A DNA stretch of 64,000 nucleotides from Pedobacter puniceum. GTDB taxonomy: Bacteria; Bacteroidota; Bacteroidia; Sphingobacteriales; Sphingobacteriaceae. The stretch is taken from assembly GCF_009674685.1 (NCBI RefSeq), contig NZ_WKJI01000002.1:620001-684000 (forward strand), given 5' to 3'. A program made the position numbers and the translations under genes. Every line of letters begins with the position of its first letter. The first letter of the stretch is position 1. A model generated the notes under the pieces. It was not told where the DNA came from. It did no database searches and saw nothing but the letters and a program-made list of their open reading frames with translations. Shown one piece after another: positions 43,589-53,453 of the stretch.

Positions 43589-44929
43589 TTAATGGTTATT
43601 TACGGCTTGATCTTCTGATAGTAAAAGCTCTAATTTAACAGCTTCTATATTTTGACCAACCTTTTTCAAGATGGTGAAATTGTACCCATTAAATTCTTTG
43701 GTTTCTCCTACTTCTGGTATTTTCTCAAAGATTTCACTTACTAATCCAACAATGGTATCGTAATCTTCATCCTCAGGTAAATCGTGAGGTAAAAACTCGT
43801 TAACATCATAAACTGTGGCAGATGCTGTTACGATAAATTCTGTTTCAGAAACTTTCTCTACAATAGGTTTTTCTTCATCATACTCATCCTGAATTTCGCC
43901 TACCAGTTCTTCCACAATATCTTCTAAGGTTACCATACCGGCAGTGCCACCAAATTCGTCTAAAACAATAGCAATCTGAATTCTTTTCAGTTTCAGTTCT
44001 GCCATTAAATCGTTTATTTTTTTAGACTCTGGAACAAATAAAGGCTTTCTTAGAATGTCTTGCAGGTTAAAGCTTTCTTTTCTTACCACTAAAGACAAAA
44101 TATCCTTAGCGTGTACAATGCCTATAATCTTATCGATAGTATCATCATAAACAGGAACACGAGAATAACCTTCTGATATGATAATGTTTAAAACTTCTTC
44201 TGGTGTTGCAGTTATTTCTATAGCAGAAATTTTGGTTCTAGGGACCATAATGTTTTTAACCACACGTTCATTAAAATCAAAAACATTTTTAATCAACTCA
44301 TGCTCGGCTTTATCTAAAGCACCAGACTCTTTACCTTGATCTAATAAATATTGCAACTCTTCTGATGAGTGTATAGACTCATGTGCATTAGTAGTATTAA
44401 TGCCTAGCAATCTTAAAATAACATTAGCAAATCCATTTAAAACATATATAAAGGGTTTGAAAACCAAGTAGAAAAACTGTAATGGCAATGCAATAGCCAT
44501 AGTGGTATTTACTGGTCTTTGTATGGCTAGGGTTTTAGGCGCTAACTCGCCAAAAACAATATGTAAAATGGTAATGATTAAAAAGGCTAAAATATGCCCC
44601 AAGTTTGTAGCAACAGCCTCAGAAATAGGGAAAGAAAAAAAGCCCAACGTTTTAAGTACAATGTTAGACATTACTTCCTCGCCAACCCAACCTAAACCTA
44701 ATGATGCTAGGGTAATACCTAGCTGGGTAGCGGCAAGGTAGCCGTCTAAGTGCGAAGTCATGTGTTTCGCAATACCTGCTACCCTGCTGCCTGTTTTAGC
44801 TTTAATCTCTATTTGTGAACCCCTAACTTTAACTATTGCAAACTCTGCTGCAACAAAAAATCCATTTAGTAAAACTAAAAACAGGGTCAGAAAAATCTGA
44901 AAACCGCTTATTTCAAAATCGGGGTCCAT
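43589..44929 (-). CDS. CNNM/CBS-pair/CorC domain membrane protein (hemolysin family)
   Basis: 446-residue membrane protein. The N-terminal CNNM (DUF21) domain (about 10-200) has helices including FQIFLTLFLVLLNGFFVAAE and a GLGWVGEEVM loop. Two CBS domains follow (about 215-345, with VKNIMVPRTKISAIEITATP and GYSRVPVYDDTIDKIIGIVH), then a C-terminal CorC/HlyC domain (about 360-440, YDTIVGLVSEIFEKIPEVGE). The family acts in Mg/Co ion transport or its regulation; GldE of gliding Flavobacterium is a relative. It sits 5 bases from ppa and 5 from rsmE. It should not be read as a true hemolysin. Confidence 0.92.
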   Translation of the reverse strand: MDPDFEISGFQIFLTLFLVLLNGFFVAAEFAIVKVRGSQIEIKAKTGSRVAGIAKHMTSHLDGYLAATQLGITLASLGLGWVGEEVMSNIVLKTLGFFSFPISEAVATNLGHILAFLIITILHIVFGELAPKTLAIQRPVNTTMAIALPLQFFYLVFKPFIYVLNGFANVILRLLGINTTNAHESIHSSEELQYLLDQGKESGALDKAEHELIKNVFDFNERVVKNIMVPRTKISAIEITATPEEVLNIIISEGYSRVPVYDDTIDKIIGIVHAKDILSLVVRKESFNLQDILRKPLFVPESKKINDLMAELKLKRIQIAIVLDEFGGTAGMVTLEDIVEELVGEIQDEYDEEKPIVEKVSETEFIVTASATVYDVNEFLPHDLPEDEDYDTIVGLVSEIFEKIPEVGETKEFNGYNFTILKKVGQNIEAVKLELLLSEDQAVNNH

Positions 44930-44934
44930 AAAGA

Positions 44935-45474
44935 TTATTTATTAAATGTTTTTTTATAAAGTTCTATACTTTCTTCTATCACTTTATAAGCATATCTCTT
45001 ACCAAGAAGGTGCTCTATGGTTACATTCTTTTCTTCTAAGGCTTTATAATCTTGGAAGAAACGAACAATTTCTTTCATGGTATGTGGAGGCAGCTCAGAT
45101 AAATCGTTAATATAATTAACAGACATATCGTTTTTAGCCACCGCGATAATTTTATCGTCTTGCTCGCCATTATCTACCATGTGCATCACACCCACAACTT
45201 TGGCTTCTATAATAGACATCGGATATACATCAGCAGAGCAAAGAACTAAAATATCAAGCGGATCATGGTCATCGCAATAAGTTTGAGGGATGAATCCGTA
45301 GTTTGCAGGATACATTACAGATGAAAAAAGAATACGGTCTAACTTTAATAAACCAGAGTCTTTATCTATTTCGTACTTCGCTTTAGAACCTTTAGGAATC
45401 TCTATAATTGCTGTAACTGTATTAGGTGAATCCTCTCCTGGAGGGATTGAGTGCCACGGATGATTATCGGCCAT
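44935..45474 (-). CDS. ppa: Inorganic pyrophosphatase (family I)
   Basis: 179-residue soluble pyrophosphatase. The metal-binding signature [11 protein letters not shown] (DxDPxD) is near residues 69-79. Other active-site segments are [39 protein letters not shown] and [20 protein letters not shown]. It hydrolyses PPi to drive biosynthesis. It lies between DedA (22 bases upstream) and the CNNM/CBS gene on one strand. The assignment is secure. Confidence 0.97.
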   Translation of the reverse strand: MADNHPWHSIPPGEDSPNTVTAIIEIPKGSKAKYEIDKDSGLLKLDRILFSSVMYPANYGFIPQTYCDDHDPLDILVLCSADVYPMSIIEAKVVGVMHMVDNGEQDDKIIAVAKNDMSVNYINDLSELPPHTMKEIVRFFQDYKALEEKNVTIEHLLGKRYAYKVIEESIELYKKTFNK

Positions 45475-45496
45475 TAAGTTTAAAATTTATATGTAT

Positions 45497-46126
45497 CTAT
45501 TTGTTAAAACTCTTTTTAAAAAACGTTGTGATTAATGGTATTGTAGTAATTACAATAAATCCTAATATGATATAGGATAAATATTGGTTTACTTCTTTCT
45601 CAAATTTCATTCCCAAGAAATAGCCTAATAAGGTTAAAGAAGTTATCCAAAAAAACGCACCTAAAATATTGTAAAAAGCAAACTTTTTAAAATCAAGTTT
45701 CACAATACCTGCAAAAATGGGGGCAAATGTTCTTACAATAGGTACAAATCTTCCAATAATTAAAGTAAAGGCACCTTGTTTCTTATAATATTCTTCTGCC
45801 GCTACCAAATACTTCTTCTTAAAAAAGAAAGAGTCTTTGCGCTTGTATAAAACAGGCCCTGTACGGTAACCAAACCAGTATCCAACAAAATTACCCGCTA
45901 TTGCTGCTGCTATTAATCCAACAATCATGGTAGTAATACCTACATCCAATTTTTGGGTTGCTACAAACATACCTGCAAGAAAAAGTAAGTAATCTCCTGG
46001 TAAGAAAAATCCAAAGAAAAGACCCGTCTCTGCAAATACTACAAACATGATGAGGTAGAAGCCACCTTTATGTATGATTTGCTGAGCGTCTGCCAGATTT
46101 GTTAAATATTCCCAATATTCATGCAT
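45497..46126 (-). CDS. DedA family membrane protein
   Basis: 209-residue polytopic inner-membrane protein of the DedA/SNARE-associated (PF09335) family. Motifs: VFAETGLFFGFFLPGDYLLF near residues 29-48 (the re-entrant E/P motif), IAGNFVGYWFGYRTGP, and GRFVPIVRTFAPIFAGI (the conserved GRFxPxxRTxxPxxAG signature). Recent work links the family to flipping of lipid carriers such as undecaprenyl phosphate and phosphatidylethanolamine; the substrate here is unknown. There are 46 bases after the nuoN stop, and it probably shares the end of the nuo transcript. Confidence 0.95.
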   Translation of the reverse strand: MHEYWEYLTNLADAQQIIHKGGFYLIMFVVFAETGLFFGFFLPGDYLLFLAGMFVATQKLDVGITTMIVGLIAAAIAGNFVGYWFGYRTGPVLYKRKDSFFFKKKYLVAAEEYYKKQGAFTLIIGRFVPIVRTFAPIFAGIVKLDFKKFAFYNILGAFFWITSLTLLGYFLGMKFEKEVNQYLSYIILGFIVITTIPLITTFFKKSFNK

Positions 46127-46172
46127 AGTCTTGCCATAAAACTACAAATATTATTGCAGTATAGCTATGGCA

Positions 46173-47552
46173 TTAAAATAAATTAGTGATGAAACCTGGA
46201 TAAATACCTAAAACAAGTGTTATAATTAAACTTATGCCTAAAACTAAGTTGAAGTAAGCTGGTGTAGCAATTTGCTTTGTTTGGTTGTCTTTAAAATACA
46301 TTGCAACAATAACTTTGAAGTAGTAGAATACACCAATAATAGCATTAACTACAGCTATAGCAACTAACCAAGTATGATATTGAGTTAAAGCTGCATTAAA
46401 AACAAAGAACTTTCCTATAAATCCGGCTGTTAAAGGTATACCAGCAAAAGATAACATAGCTACTGTTAAAGTAAAAGCTAAGAAAGGATTAGATTTTGCT
46501 AATCCATTAAAATCTTCGAAATTCTCACCACCTGTTTTAGCCTTTACTAACATCAATACCGCAAAAGCTGTAATAGATGATACTGCATAAGCAGCTGCAT
46601 ACATAAAAATAGCGTTTGTTGATGCTGCACCCAAAGCAACAATGGCAAAAAGCATATAGCCAGCATGAGAGATACTAGAGAAAGCTAGCATCCTTTTAAA
46701 GTTGCTTTGATAAAGTGCTGTGATATTACCTACAAATAAGGTTAAAATTGTAATTACCAATAAGGTTGGCATCCAAAAGTCTTGTAGCGGAGCAAAACAA
46801 ATGCTAAATAATCTTAAAAATGCTGCAAAACCTGCAATTTTAACTACTGTAGACATGAAAGCCGTGATTAATGTTGGTGCGCCCTCGTAAACATCTGGTG
46901 TCCAGAAATGGAAAGGTGCTGCACCTACTTTAAAGCATAAGCCTACAATCATTAAAACTAAACCAACATAAAAAATAGGATCAATTCCTGTAGGGCGGTC
47001 TATCACATACTGTGCTATAACAGCTAAATCAAAAGATTTTGAAGCGCCATATATTAAAGCAATGCCAAATAATAAGAAACCTGTAGAGAAAGCTCCCATC
47101 AAGAAATATTTTAACGCAGCTTCATTAGAAGCAAAGTCTTTTCTTTTAATACCAGCGAGGATGTATAAACTTACCGACATAATCTCTAAGCCAACAAATA
47201 GCATAGATAGGTTATGGTAAGATACCATCACAATGATACCGCTTAAAGCAAATAATATCAGAGTATAATATTCTGCTACGTTATCACTGATTTTTTCAAA
47301 ATAGTTTTTTGATAATAAGAAAACCAAAATAGTAGTGATGATACAGATAGACGAGAAAGCTACAGCAAAATTATCAAAATGCATCATACCGCTAAAAATA
47401 GGGGCTGCATTAGAATTCCACTCCATGATAGCTAATGCCAAAGCAGCAACAAGACCTAACACACTTATCGGTAATAAAGCTTGTTTTGCTTTAAATAATC
47501 CTAAATAAAGAACTACTATGGCTAATATAGATATTACTATTAAAGTACTCAT
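46173..47552 (-). CDS. nuoN: NADH-quinone oxidoreductase subunit N
   Basis: 459-residue antiporter-like membrane subunit of complex I with about 14 helices. Landmarks include MVSYHNLSMLFVGLEIMSVS (helix with the conserved glutamate), DFASNEAALKYFLMGAFSTG, GAAPFHFWTPDVYEGAPTLI and RMLAFSSISHAGYMLFAIVA, with the conserved lysine channel residues. It is the last gene of the nuoA-N cluster, 8 bases after nuoM. It contributes one of the proton channels. Confidence 0.96.
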   Translation of the reverse strand: MSTLIVISILAIVVLYLGLFKAKQALLPISVLGLVAALALAIMEWNSNAAPIFSGMMHFDNFAVAFSSICIITTILVFLLSKNYFEKISDNVAEYYTLILFALSGIIVMVSYHNLSMLFVGLEIMSVSLYILAGIKRKDFASNEAALKYFLMGAFSTGFLLFGIALIYGASKSFDLAVIAQYVIDRPTGIDPIFYVGLVLMIVGLCFKVGAAPFHFWTPDVYEGAPTLITAFMSTVVKIAGFAAFLRLFSICFAPLQDFWMPTLLVITILTLFVGNITALYQSNFKRMLAFSSISHAGYMLFAIVALGAASTNAIFMYAAAYAVSSITAFAVLMLVKAKTGGENFEDFNGLAKSNPFLAFTLTVAMLSFAGIPLTAGFIGKFFVFNAALTQYHTWLVAIAVVNAIIGVFYYFKVIVAMYFKDNQTKQIATPAYFNLVLGISLIITLVLGIYPGFITNLF

Positions 47553-47560
47553 TCCTATGA

Positions 47561-49012
47561 TTAAAATGCTAATTTACTATTTACCTGATTCATCAGATTT
47601 TCTACTGAAGCTTCTGAAATATGAAGAAGTGCTTGAGGGTAAACGCCAATTACAATAATTAAAAGGCAAACCACTGCTAACACTAAAAATTCTGAACCGT
47701 TAATGTCTTTAAAAGATGCTGTCCTTTCATTGGTTTCTCCTTGCATTACGGCTTTATACATTCTCAACATGTAAACCGCACCAAAAATGATGGTTAAACC
47801 TGCAATAGCTGCATACCAAATATTAAACTGATAAACACCATGAAGCAATAAAAACTCACCAATAAAACCATTGGTTAATGGTAAAGCTACAGTACCCAAT
47901 ACCACAATTAAAAATGCTATGGCAAATTTAGGTGCCACTTTAGCAATACCGCCCATAGTAGCAATTTCCCTGGTTTTTAATCTATCAATAAGAATATCGG
48001 CAATTAAAAACATTCCTACTACATTGATACCGTGATTAACCATTTGTATCATGGCACCTTGTAAGCCTTGTATATTCCAAACAAAAATACCTGCTGCAAT
48101 TAAACCTACGTGGCCAATAGATGAATATGCAATTAAGCGTTTTACGTCTTTTTGTGTAAAGGCGATAATAGAGGCGTAAACAATTCCTATAATAGATAAT
48201 ATCAAAGCTAAATGCCCCCACGTTAAAAAACCCAAAGGAGTAACTGGTATTAACCATCTGATAACACCATAAATACCCATCTTCAACATGATACCTGATA
48301 GTAACATAGTTCCTGTTGTAGGTGCTTCTGTATAAGTATCTGGCTGCCAAGTATGAAAAGGGAAAATTGGCATTTTGATAGCAAAAGCTAAGAAGAAGCA
48401 CCAAAATAACCAACCTTGTGTTGTTGCATCTAAGTTTAAGTTATAAAAAGATGCTATCGAGAAAGAGTTATCTGCTGTTTGTAAATGCAGGTAAATGATA
48501 CCCAAAAGCATAAACAAAGAACCAGCAATGGTGTAAACAAAAAACTTCATGTTTACTTTTATCCTATTCTCGCCACCCCATAATGCACAAATAAAATAAA
48601 TTGGTATTAAGGCAACTTCCCATCCTACATAAAATAAAAATGCATCTGTTGCTGTAAACACCAATAATAAGCCAAACTGCATAAACAGGGTTAATGCATA
48701 AAAAGATGCTTGGCTAATACTTCTTCCAAAACTTGAAAGTATAATTAAAGGAAATAGGCCAGTGGTTAAAAGCACTAAAGGCATACTGATACCATCTATA
48801 GCAACTGCAAAATTAATTCCTAGTGCCGGAATCCATGGATAGTTAACCACAAATTGGCTGCTTGCATCTGGAACAAAATCTCCTAGCAAAAGCAAAGCAA
48901 AAGCTAAAGTTACCAAAGAGCTTATGAAAGCCGATTGTTTAGCAAACTTGCTATTTAGCAGGGTTACAAGCGCCCCCACCAAGGGGAAGAAAAGTAATAA
49001 TAATAAGTTCAT
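47561..49012 (-). CDS. nuoM: NADH-quinone oxidoreductase subunit M
   Basis: 483-residue antiporter-like membrane subunit of complex I. Signature segments are FYVGWEVALIPIYFICALWG, KMPIFPFHTWQPDTYTEAPT, LAGIMLKMGIYG-type LLSGIMLKMGIYGVIRWLIP, and KDVKRLIAYSSIGHVGLIAA. About 14 transmembrane helices. There are 19 bases from nuoL and 8 bases to nuoN. The conserved Glu and Lys residues of the proton pathway are present in the expected helices. Confidence 0.97.
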   Translation of the reverse strand: MNLLLLLFFPLVGALVTLLNSKFAKQSAFISSLVTLAFALLLLGDFVPDASSQFVVNYPWIPALGINFAVAIDGISMPLVLLTTGLFPLIILSSFGRSISQASFYALTLFMQFGLLLVFTATDAFLFYVGWEVALIPIYFICALWGGENRIKVNMKFFVYTIAGSLFMLLGIIYLHLQTADNSFSIASFYNLNLDATTQGWLFWCFFLAFAIKMPIFPFHTWQPDTYTEAPTTGTMLLSGIMLKMGIYGVIRWLIPVTPLGFLTWGHLALILSIIGIVYASIIAFTQKDVKRLIAYSSIGHVGLIAAGIFVWNIQGLQGAMIQMVNHGINVVGMFLIADILIDRLKTREIATMGGIAKVAPKFAIAFLIVVLGTVALPLTNGFIGEFLLLHGVYQFNIWYAAIAGLTIIFGAVYMLRMYKAVMQGETNERTASFKDINGSEFLVLAVVCLLIIVIGVYPQALLHISEASVENLMNQVNSKLAF

Positions 49013-49031
49013 CTATCTGTAATCGCTAAGC

Positions 49032-50930
49032 TCAAATAATTATAAAACTGTAAACTAATACGGCAACAATACCTATTACCATTGCAAAAATGTAGAAACC
49101 AACATTTCCGGTTTGTAAAAGCCTTAATGTTTTACTTGCTTCTATTGATACTTTACCTAAACCGTTTACTAAACCATCTATACCAGATTTATCTACCACT
49201 TTAAAGAAAAATGTAGATAAAATGTCTAGAGGTTTTTGTATGATAGCTGTATAAAGCTCGTCTAAATACAATTTATTGTAAGATAATTTATTAATACCAG
49301 ATTGTAGTTCTTCTTCTTTTGGTACATATCCTTTACTTACATATTTAACATAAGCAATGATGATAGAGATGATGACACCACCAACAGAAAGCCCCATCAA
49401 CATATATTCTGTTGCGTGTTCTAAACTTAATGCTGGTAAAATATTGTTTGAAGCTGCTAGAACTGGGCCTAAGTATTCATTTAACCAATGATGCCCACCT
49501 AGTGCGTGAGGAACCCCCATAAAACCACCAACCATTGATAAAATAGCTAGAACAATTAGTGGGAAAGTCATTGATACTGGCGACTCATGTAAATGGTGTT
49601 TTTGATCTTCAGTGCCACGGAAGTTACCCCAAAAGGTTAAAAACATCATCCTGAACATATAAGCAGCAGTTAAGAAAGCGCCAAATAAACCTATAATCCA
49701 TAATAGTTTATTATGCTCATATACATGTGCTAAAATTTCATCTTTAGAGAAGAAGCCTGCAAAAGGCGGTAAACCAGCAATGGCAATAGTCCCAATTAAC
49801 ATGGTTAAAAAGGTAACAGGAAGTTTTTTACGTAAACCGCCCATGTTACGCATATCTTGTTCATTACTCATAGCATGAATAACAGAACCAGCGCCTAAGA
49901 ATAATAAAGCTTTAAAGAAAGCATGTGTTAATACATGGAAAAATGCACCAGTAAAAGCACCAACACCTAAACCTAAGAACATATAACCCAACTGTGAAAC
50001 GGTTGAATATGCCAATACTTTTTTAATATCAGTTTGTGTTAAAGCGATAAATGCAGCTACCACAGCTGTTAATAAACCTACAACCGCAATGATGTCTAAT
50101 GTTACCGGAGATAAAGCAAATAAGATGTTAGATCTAGCAATCATGTAAATACCAGCAGTTACCATGGTTGCTGCGTGTATTAAAGCAGAAACTGGCGTTG
50201 GACCTGCCATCGCGTCTGGTAACCAGGTAAACAATGGCAATTGTGCTGATTTACCAGTTGCTCCTATGAATAGCAATATGGTAATCAAAATTAGGGTAGC
50301 ATCGCCAGATACCATTCCTGCTGCTTTAGGGAAAATTTCAGTAAAGCTTACACTTCCAAAAGTGCTGATGATTAAGAATACACCTAGTAAGAAACCTAAA
50401 TCTCCAATACGGTTCATGATAAAAGCTTTCTTAGCTGCATCAGCGTAAGCGCCATTAGAATACCAGAAACCAATTAATAGGTAAGAACATAAACCTACAC
50501 CTTCCCAGCCAATAAACATGATAACATAGTTTGACCCCATTACTAACAATAGCATGAAGAATACAAACAGATTTAAATAAGCGAAAAACTTACCGAAACC
50601 AGCATCATGGCTCATATAACCGGCTGAGTAAATATGTATCAAAGAACCTATTCCCGTGATAATCAGCAACATCATGATGCTTAACTGATCTATCTGAAAA
50701 GCGAAAGGAATACTTAATGAACCAACATTTATCCAATCAAAAAGATGAATAACTTGTGGTTGCGCTGCATCAAAAGTTAAAAATATACTTAAACTGATAG
50801 CAAAAGAACCTATTACTGCTAAACTGGCAATAGTACCAATTAAAGGCTTAGGTAAAATGTTTCTACCCAATCCGTTTATTAAGAAACCTATAAAAGGCAA
50901 CAAAGGAATTAACCAAACTAAATCTATCAT
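49032..50930 (-). CDS. nuoL: NADH-quinone oxidoreductase subunit L
   Basis: 632-residue distal antiporter-like subunit of complex I, with the long C-terminal lateral helix that braces the membrane arm. Motifs: MLLIITGIGSLIHIYSAGYM, MFIGWEGVGLCSYLLIGFWY, SAQLPLFTWLPDAMAGPTPV and KKVLAYSTVSQLGYMFLGLG. Near residues 360-375 the GGLRKKLPVTFLTMLIG segment is typical. Length is normal. There are 13 bases from nuoK. A minor oddity is none beyond the A/T-rich codon use shared by the whole cluster. Confidence 0.97.
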   Translation of the reverse strand: MIDLVWLIPLLPFIGFLINGLGRNILPKPLIGTIASLAVIGSFAISLSIFLTFDAAQPQVIHLFDWINVGSLSIPFAFQIDQLSIMMLLIITGIGSLIHIYSAGYMSHDAGFGKFFAYLNLFVFFMLLLVMGSNYVIMFIGWEGVGLCSYLLIGFWYSNGAYADAAKKAFIMNRIGDLGFLLGVFLIISTFGSVSFTEIFPKAAGMVSGDATLILITILLFIGATGKSAQLPLFTWLPDAMAGPTPVSALIHAATMVTAGIYMIARSNILFALSPVTLDIIAVVGLLTAVVAAFIALTQTDIKKVLAYSTVSQLGYMFLGLGVGAFTGAFFHVLTHAFFKALLFLGAGSVIHAMSNEQDMRNMGGLRKKLPVTFLTMLIGTIAIAGLPPFAGFFSKDEILAHVYEHNKLLWIIGLFGAFLTAAYMFRMMFLTFWGNFRGTEDQKHHLHESPVSMTFPLIVLAILSMVGGFMGVPHALGGHHWLNEYLGPVLAASNNILPALSLEHATEYMLMGLSVGGVIISIIIAYVKYVSKGYVPKEEELQSGINKLSYNKLYLDELYTAIIQKPLDILSTFFFKVVDKSGIDGLVNGLGKVSIEASKTLRLLQTGNVGFYIFAMVIGIVAVLVYSFIII

Positions 50931-50943
50931 CCTTATTATATAA

Positions 50944-51273
50944 TTACCACTTTAACCTATTAAGAATATTAATATCTATAGAGCTGGTGTTACGATATAC
51001 CATTACTATAATTGCCAAGCCTACCGCAACTTCTGCAGCAGCTAGGGCCATAATAAAGAAAACGAATACTTGCCCTGATGCATCGCCACTGTATGATGAA
51101 AATGCTGCCAATAATAAGTTTACGGCATTTAGCATTAATTCTACCGACATGAAGATGATAATCGCATTTCTTCTAACCAATACACCTATCACACCTATGG
51201 TGAAGATAATGGCACTTAATAAAATATAATGATTAAGTGGAACTGCTTGAATGGTTGATGTTATATTTTCCAT
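50944..51273 (-). CDS. nuoK: NADH-quinone oxidoreductase subunit K
   Basis: 109-residue three-helix subunit of complex I. LNHYILLSAIIFTIGVIGVL is the first helix, RRNAIIIFMSVELMLNAVNL holds the conserved Glu of the hydrophilic axis, and AAAEVAVGLAIIVMVYR holds the second. Its start codon overlaps the nuoJ stop by one base, so translation is coupled. Confidence 0.97.
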   Translation of the reverse strand: MENITSTIQAVPLNHYILLSAIIFTIGVIGVLVRRNAIIIFMSVELMLNAVNLLLAAFSSYSGDASGQVFVFFIMALAAAEVAVGLAIIVMVYRNTSSIDINILNRLKW

Positions 51274-51770
51274 TATGCGGTTTTGTTATCTCTTTTAGCT
51301 AATAATACTGCTCCTACCATTGCTGCTAACAATAAGATAGAGCTTAACTCGAACGGAAGCAAGAAATCACTGAATAACACTTTACCCAAATTTTCTACTA
51401 AACCAATTCCGGTATTATCCATTGCTGTAGTACTTGCTGATGATAAAGTTTTCATTGAACCTACCAAAGTTACCAATAAACAACCTCCAGCGATAGCACC
51501 AACTACCTTTAGTAAGGTAGATTTCATCGGTTCTGTATCTTTGTTTAAGTTCATCAACATCAAAACAAAAAGGAATAATACCATAATTGCTCCCATGTAA
51601 ACAATAAAATTCACCACAGCTAAAAATTGGGCATTTAAAATAATGTAGTGAATGGTAAAGGTGAAGAAAGTTGCTATCAAATATAAAACGCTGTGAACCG
51701 GATTTTTAGTAAAAATCACGAGCAAAGCGAAAATTATAGACAGAAACGCAACAACGTAAAATAAACTCAT
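51273..51770 (-). CDS. nuoJ: NADH-quinone oxidoreductase subunit J
   Basis: 165-residue five-helix subunit of complex I. Helices include FYVVAFLSIIFALLVIFTKN, HSVLYLIATFFTFTIHYIIL and NFIVYMGAIMVLFLFVLMLM, the last with the conserved YxGAIMVLFLFVxMLL motif. It overlaps nuoK by one base and is separated from nuoI by 76 non-coding bases that carry a palindrome and a TACCTTTG box. Confidence 0.96.
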   Translation of the reverse strand: MSLFYVVAFLSIIFALLVIFTKNPVHSVLYLIATFFTFTIHYIILNAQFLAVVNFIVYMGAIMVLFLFVLMLMNLNKDTEPMKSTLLKVVGAIAGGCLLVTLVGSMKTLSSASTTAMDNTGIGLVENLGKVLFSDFLLPFELSSILLLAAMVGAVLLAKRDNKTA

Positions 51771-51786
51771 TTGTTTATGATTGTAA

Positions 51787-51812
51787 TTTGCCTTTAAAAT
51801 GGGGCAAAGGTA
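51787..51812 (-). promoter_or_regulatory. Palindrome and TACCTTTG box upstream of nuoJ
   Basis: TTTGCC (51787-51792) and GGCAAA (51803-51808) form an inverted repeat. It overlaps, on the minus strand, TACCTTTG (51812-51805), a full match to the -7 consensus. No -33 match was found at the expected distance, so an internal promoter is only possible. Confidence 0.3.
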
Positions 51813-51846
51813 AAATTTTTGATTTAATTATATCATTAAATACCGC

Positions 51847-52371
51847 TTATCTAGAAATGGCTTTCTCTGCCTCCATCTCTTTAAGTGGTTTTTCTACTAA
51901 TTTATCTTTACCGTATATAAAATCTTTACGTAAATAATCTGAAGGCACAATTGGTCCATCTAAATAGATAGCCTCTTTAGGGCAAGCCTCTTCACACAAA
52001 CCGCAAAAAATACAACGTAGCATATTAATTTCATAAACTGCCGCGTATTTTTCTTCTCTGTAAAGATGTTCTTCTCCTTTTTCTCTCTCTGCAGAAATCA
52101 TGGTTATAGCTTCTGCAGGGCAAGATAAAGCACATAAGCCACAAGCAGTACAACGCTCTCTACCATGCTCATCTCTTTTTAAAGAATGCATACCTCTCCA
52201 GTTTTCAGAAAACTCTCTCTGCTGTTCTGGATAATGTATTGTCTCTTTTTTCTTAAACATATGACTAAAAGTAATAGCCATACCTTTGAAAATTGCTGGA
52301 AGGTACATACGCTCCCAAAAATTCATTGGCTTTTGTTCTAATACTTTTTTTCTACCACTTAATGATTCCAT
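51847..52371 (-). CDS. nuoI: NADH-quinone oxidoreductase subunit I
   Basis: 174-residue subunit with two 4Fe-4S clusters (N6a, N6b) that pass electrons toward NuoB. The two ferredoxin motifs are CTACGLCALSCP and CIFCGLCEEACP, each followed by the second-half cysteine proline. HSLKRDEHGRERCTACG and PKEAIYLDGPIVP are typical surroundings. The N-terminal 50 residues are amphipathic and may lie on the membrane. There are 35 bases after nuoH. Confidence 0.97.
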   Translation of the reverse strand: MESLSGRKKVLEQKPMNFWERMYLPAIFKGMAITFSHMFKKKETIHYPEQQREFSENWRGMHSLKRDEHGRERCTACGLCALSCPAEAITMISAEREKGEEHLYREEKYAAVYEINMLRCIFCGLCEEACPKEAIYLDGPIVPSDYLRKDFIYGKDKLVEKPLKEMEAEKAISR

Positions 52372-52406
52372 GAATCCTCCATTAATCCCTTAAAGGGTAT
52401 TAAATC

Positions 52407-53453
52407 TTATAGTTTATTAAATAAATCAAATCCTACAATTACAATTGCTGTAATTACAATATTGGCTATGGCAAGCGGAATTAACACTTTCCATCCTAAA
52501 TCCATTAGCTGATCATAACGGAAACGCGGTACTGTCCAACGCACCCACATGAAGAAGAAAATGAAAGCTATGATTTTAAAGAACATAACGCCAACACCAA
52601 TCAAAGGACCCCAGGTTGGGCCTAAAGCTTGGTTAACAGCATCCATACCTGGATAGTTATATCCACCAAAATATAAAACTGCCATCACTACAGAAGACAC
52701 AAACATATTGATGTATTCTGCAAACATATAGGCTCCCATTTTGAAAGCTGAATATTCTGTTTGGTAACCTCCAATTAATTCTGTCTCACACTCTGGCAAG
52801 TCAAAAGGTACACGGTTGGTTTCTGCAAAAGCACAAATCAAGAATATTAAAAAGCCTAGAGGTTGATAAAGAACATTCCAGTGCCAGCCATGTTGTTGTG
52901 CTGCAATTTCTTTAAATGAAAGTGTGTTAGTAACCATTAAAAGTGCAATGATTGAAAGTCCCATCGCAATTTCATAGCTGATATTTTGTGATGCACCACG
53001 TATAGCCCCCATTAATGAGTACTTATTGTTAGATGCCCATCCGCCAATCATGATACCATAAACCCCTAAAGAAACAATACCAAAAATGTATAAAATACCA
53101 ACATTAATATCGGTTACTTGTAAAGGCACAACTCTACCAAATATTTCTATACTTTGGCCAAAAGGAATAACTGCAGTACCTAAAAATGATACTAAAAGCG
53201 CTAAAGATGGTCCTGCAATAAATAAATATTTATTAGCTCCGTTAGGGATAATCTCTTCTTTGAAGAACATTTTACCACCATCAGCCAAAGGTTGTAATAA
53301 TCCAAATGGTCCGGCTCTGTTTGGCCCAACTCTGTCTTGTAACCAGGCAGCAACTTTACGCTCTGCCCAAGTAGAATAAGCCGCAATAGTTAACGTTAGT
53401 ACAAACAATACTAAAACTAAAGCCGTCTTCTCTATAAAAAATTCTAGTTCCAT
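52407..53453 (-). CDS. nuoH: NADH-quinone oxidoreductase subunit H
   Basis: 348-residue membrane subunit that forms the quinone-binding interface with NuoB/D. Motifs: YSTWAERKVAAWLQDRVGPN with RAGPFGLLQPLADGGKMFFK, GWASNNKYSLMGAIRGASQN, ICAFAETNRVPFDLPECETE (the conserved acidic loop), and FFFMWVRWTVPRFRYDQLM. Eight helices are expected. Its start overlaps the nuoG stop by one base. Confidence 0.98.
   Translation of the reverse strand: MELEFFIEKTALVLVLFVLTLTIAAYSTWAERKVAAWLQDRVGPNRAGPFGLLQPLADGGKMFFKEEIIPNGANKYLFIAGPSLALLVSFLGTAVIPFGQSIEIFGRVVPLQVTDINVGILYIFGIVSLGVYGIMIGGWASNNKYSLMGAIRGASQNISYEIAMGLSIIALLMVTNTLSFKEIAAQQHGWHWNVLYQPLGFLIFLICAFAETNRVPFDLPECETELIGGYQTEYSAFKMGAYMFAEYINMFVSSVVMAVLYFGGYNYPGMDAVNQALGPTWGPLIGVGVMFFKIIAFIFFFMWVRWTVPRFRYDQLMDLGWKVLIPLAIANIVITAIVIVGFDLFNKL

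Noticed and set aside
43589-44929. Hemolysin or toxin
   Set aside because: The CNNM/CBS/CorC layout is that of ion-transport-related membrane proteins; the hemolysin label is historical.
48036-48413. 125-codon minus-strand frame inside nuoM
   Set aside because: Out-of-frame shadow of nuoM, Tyr/Cys-rich with no domain.
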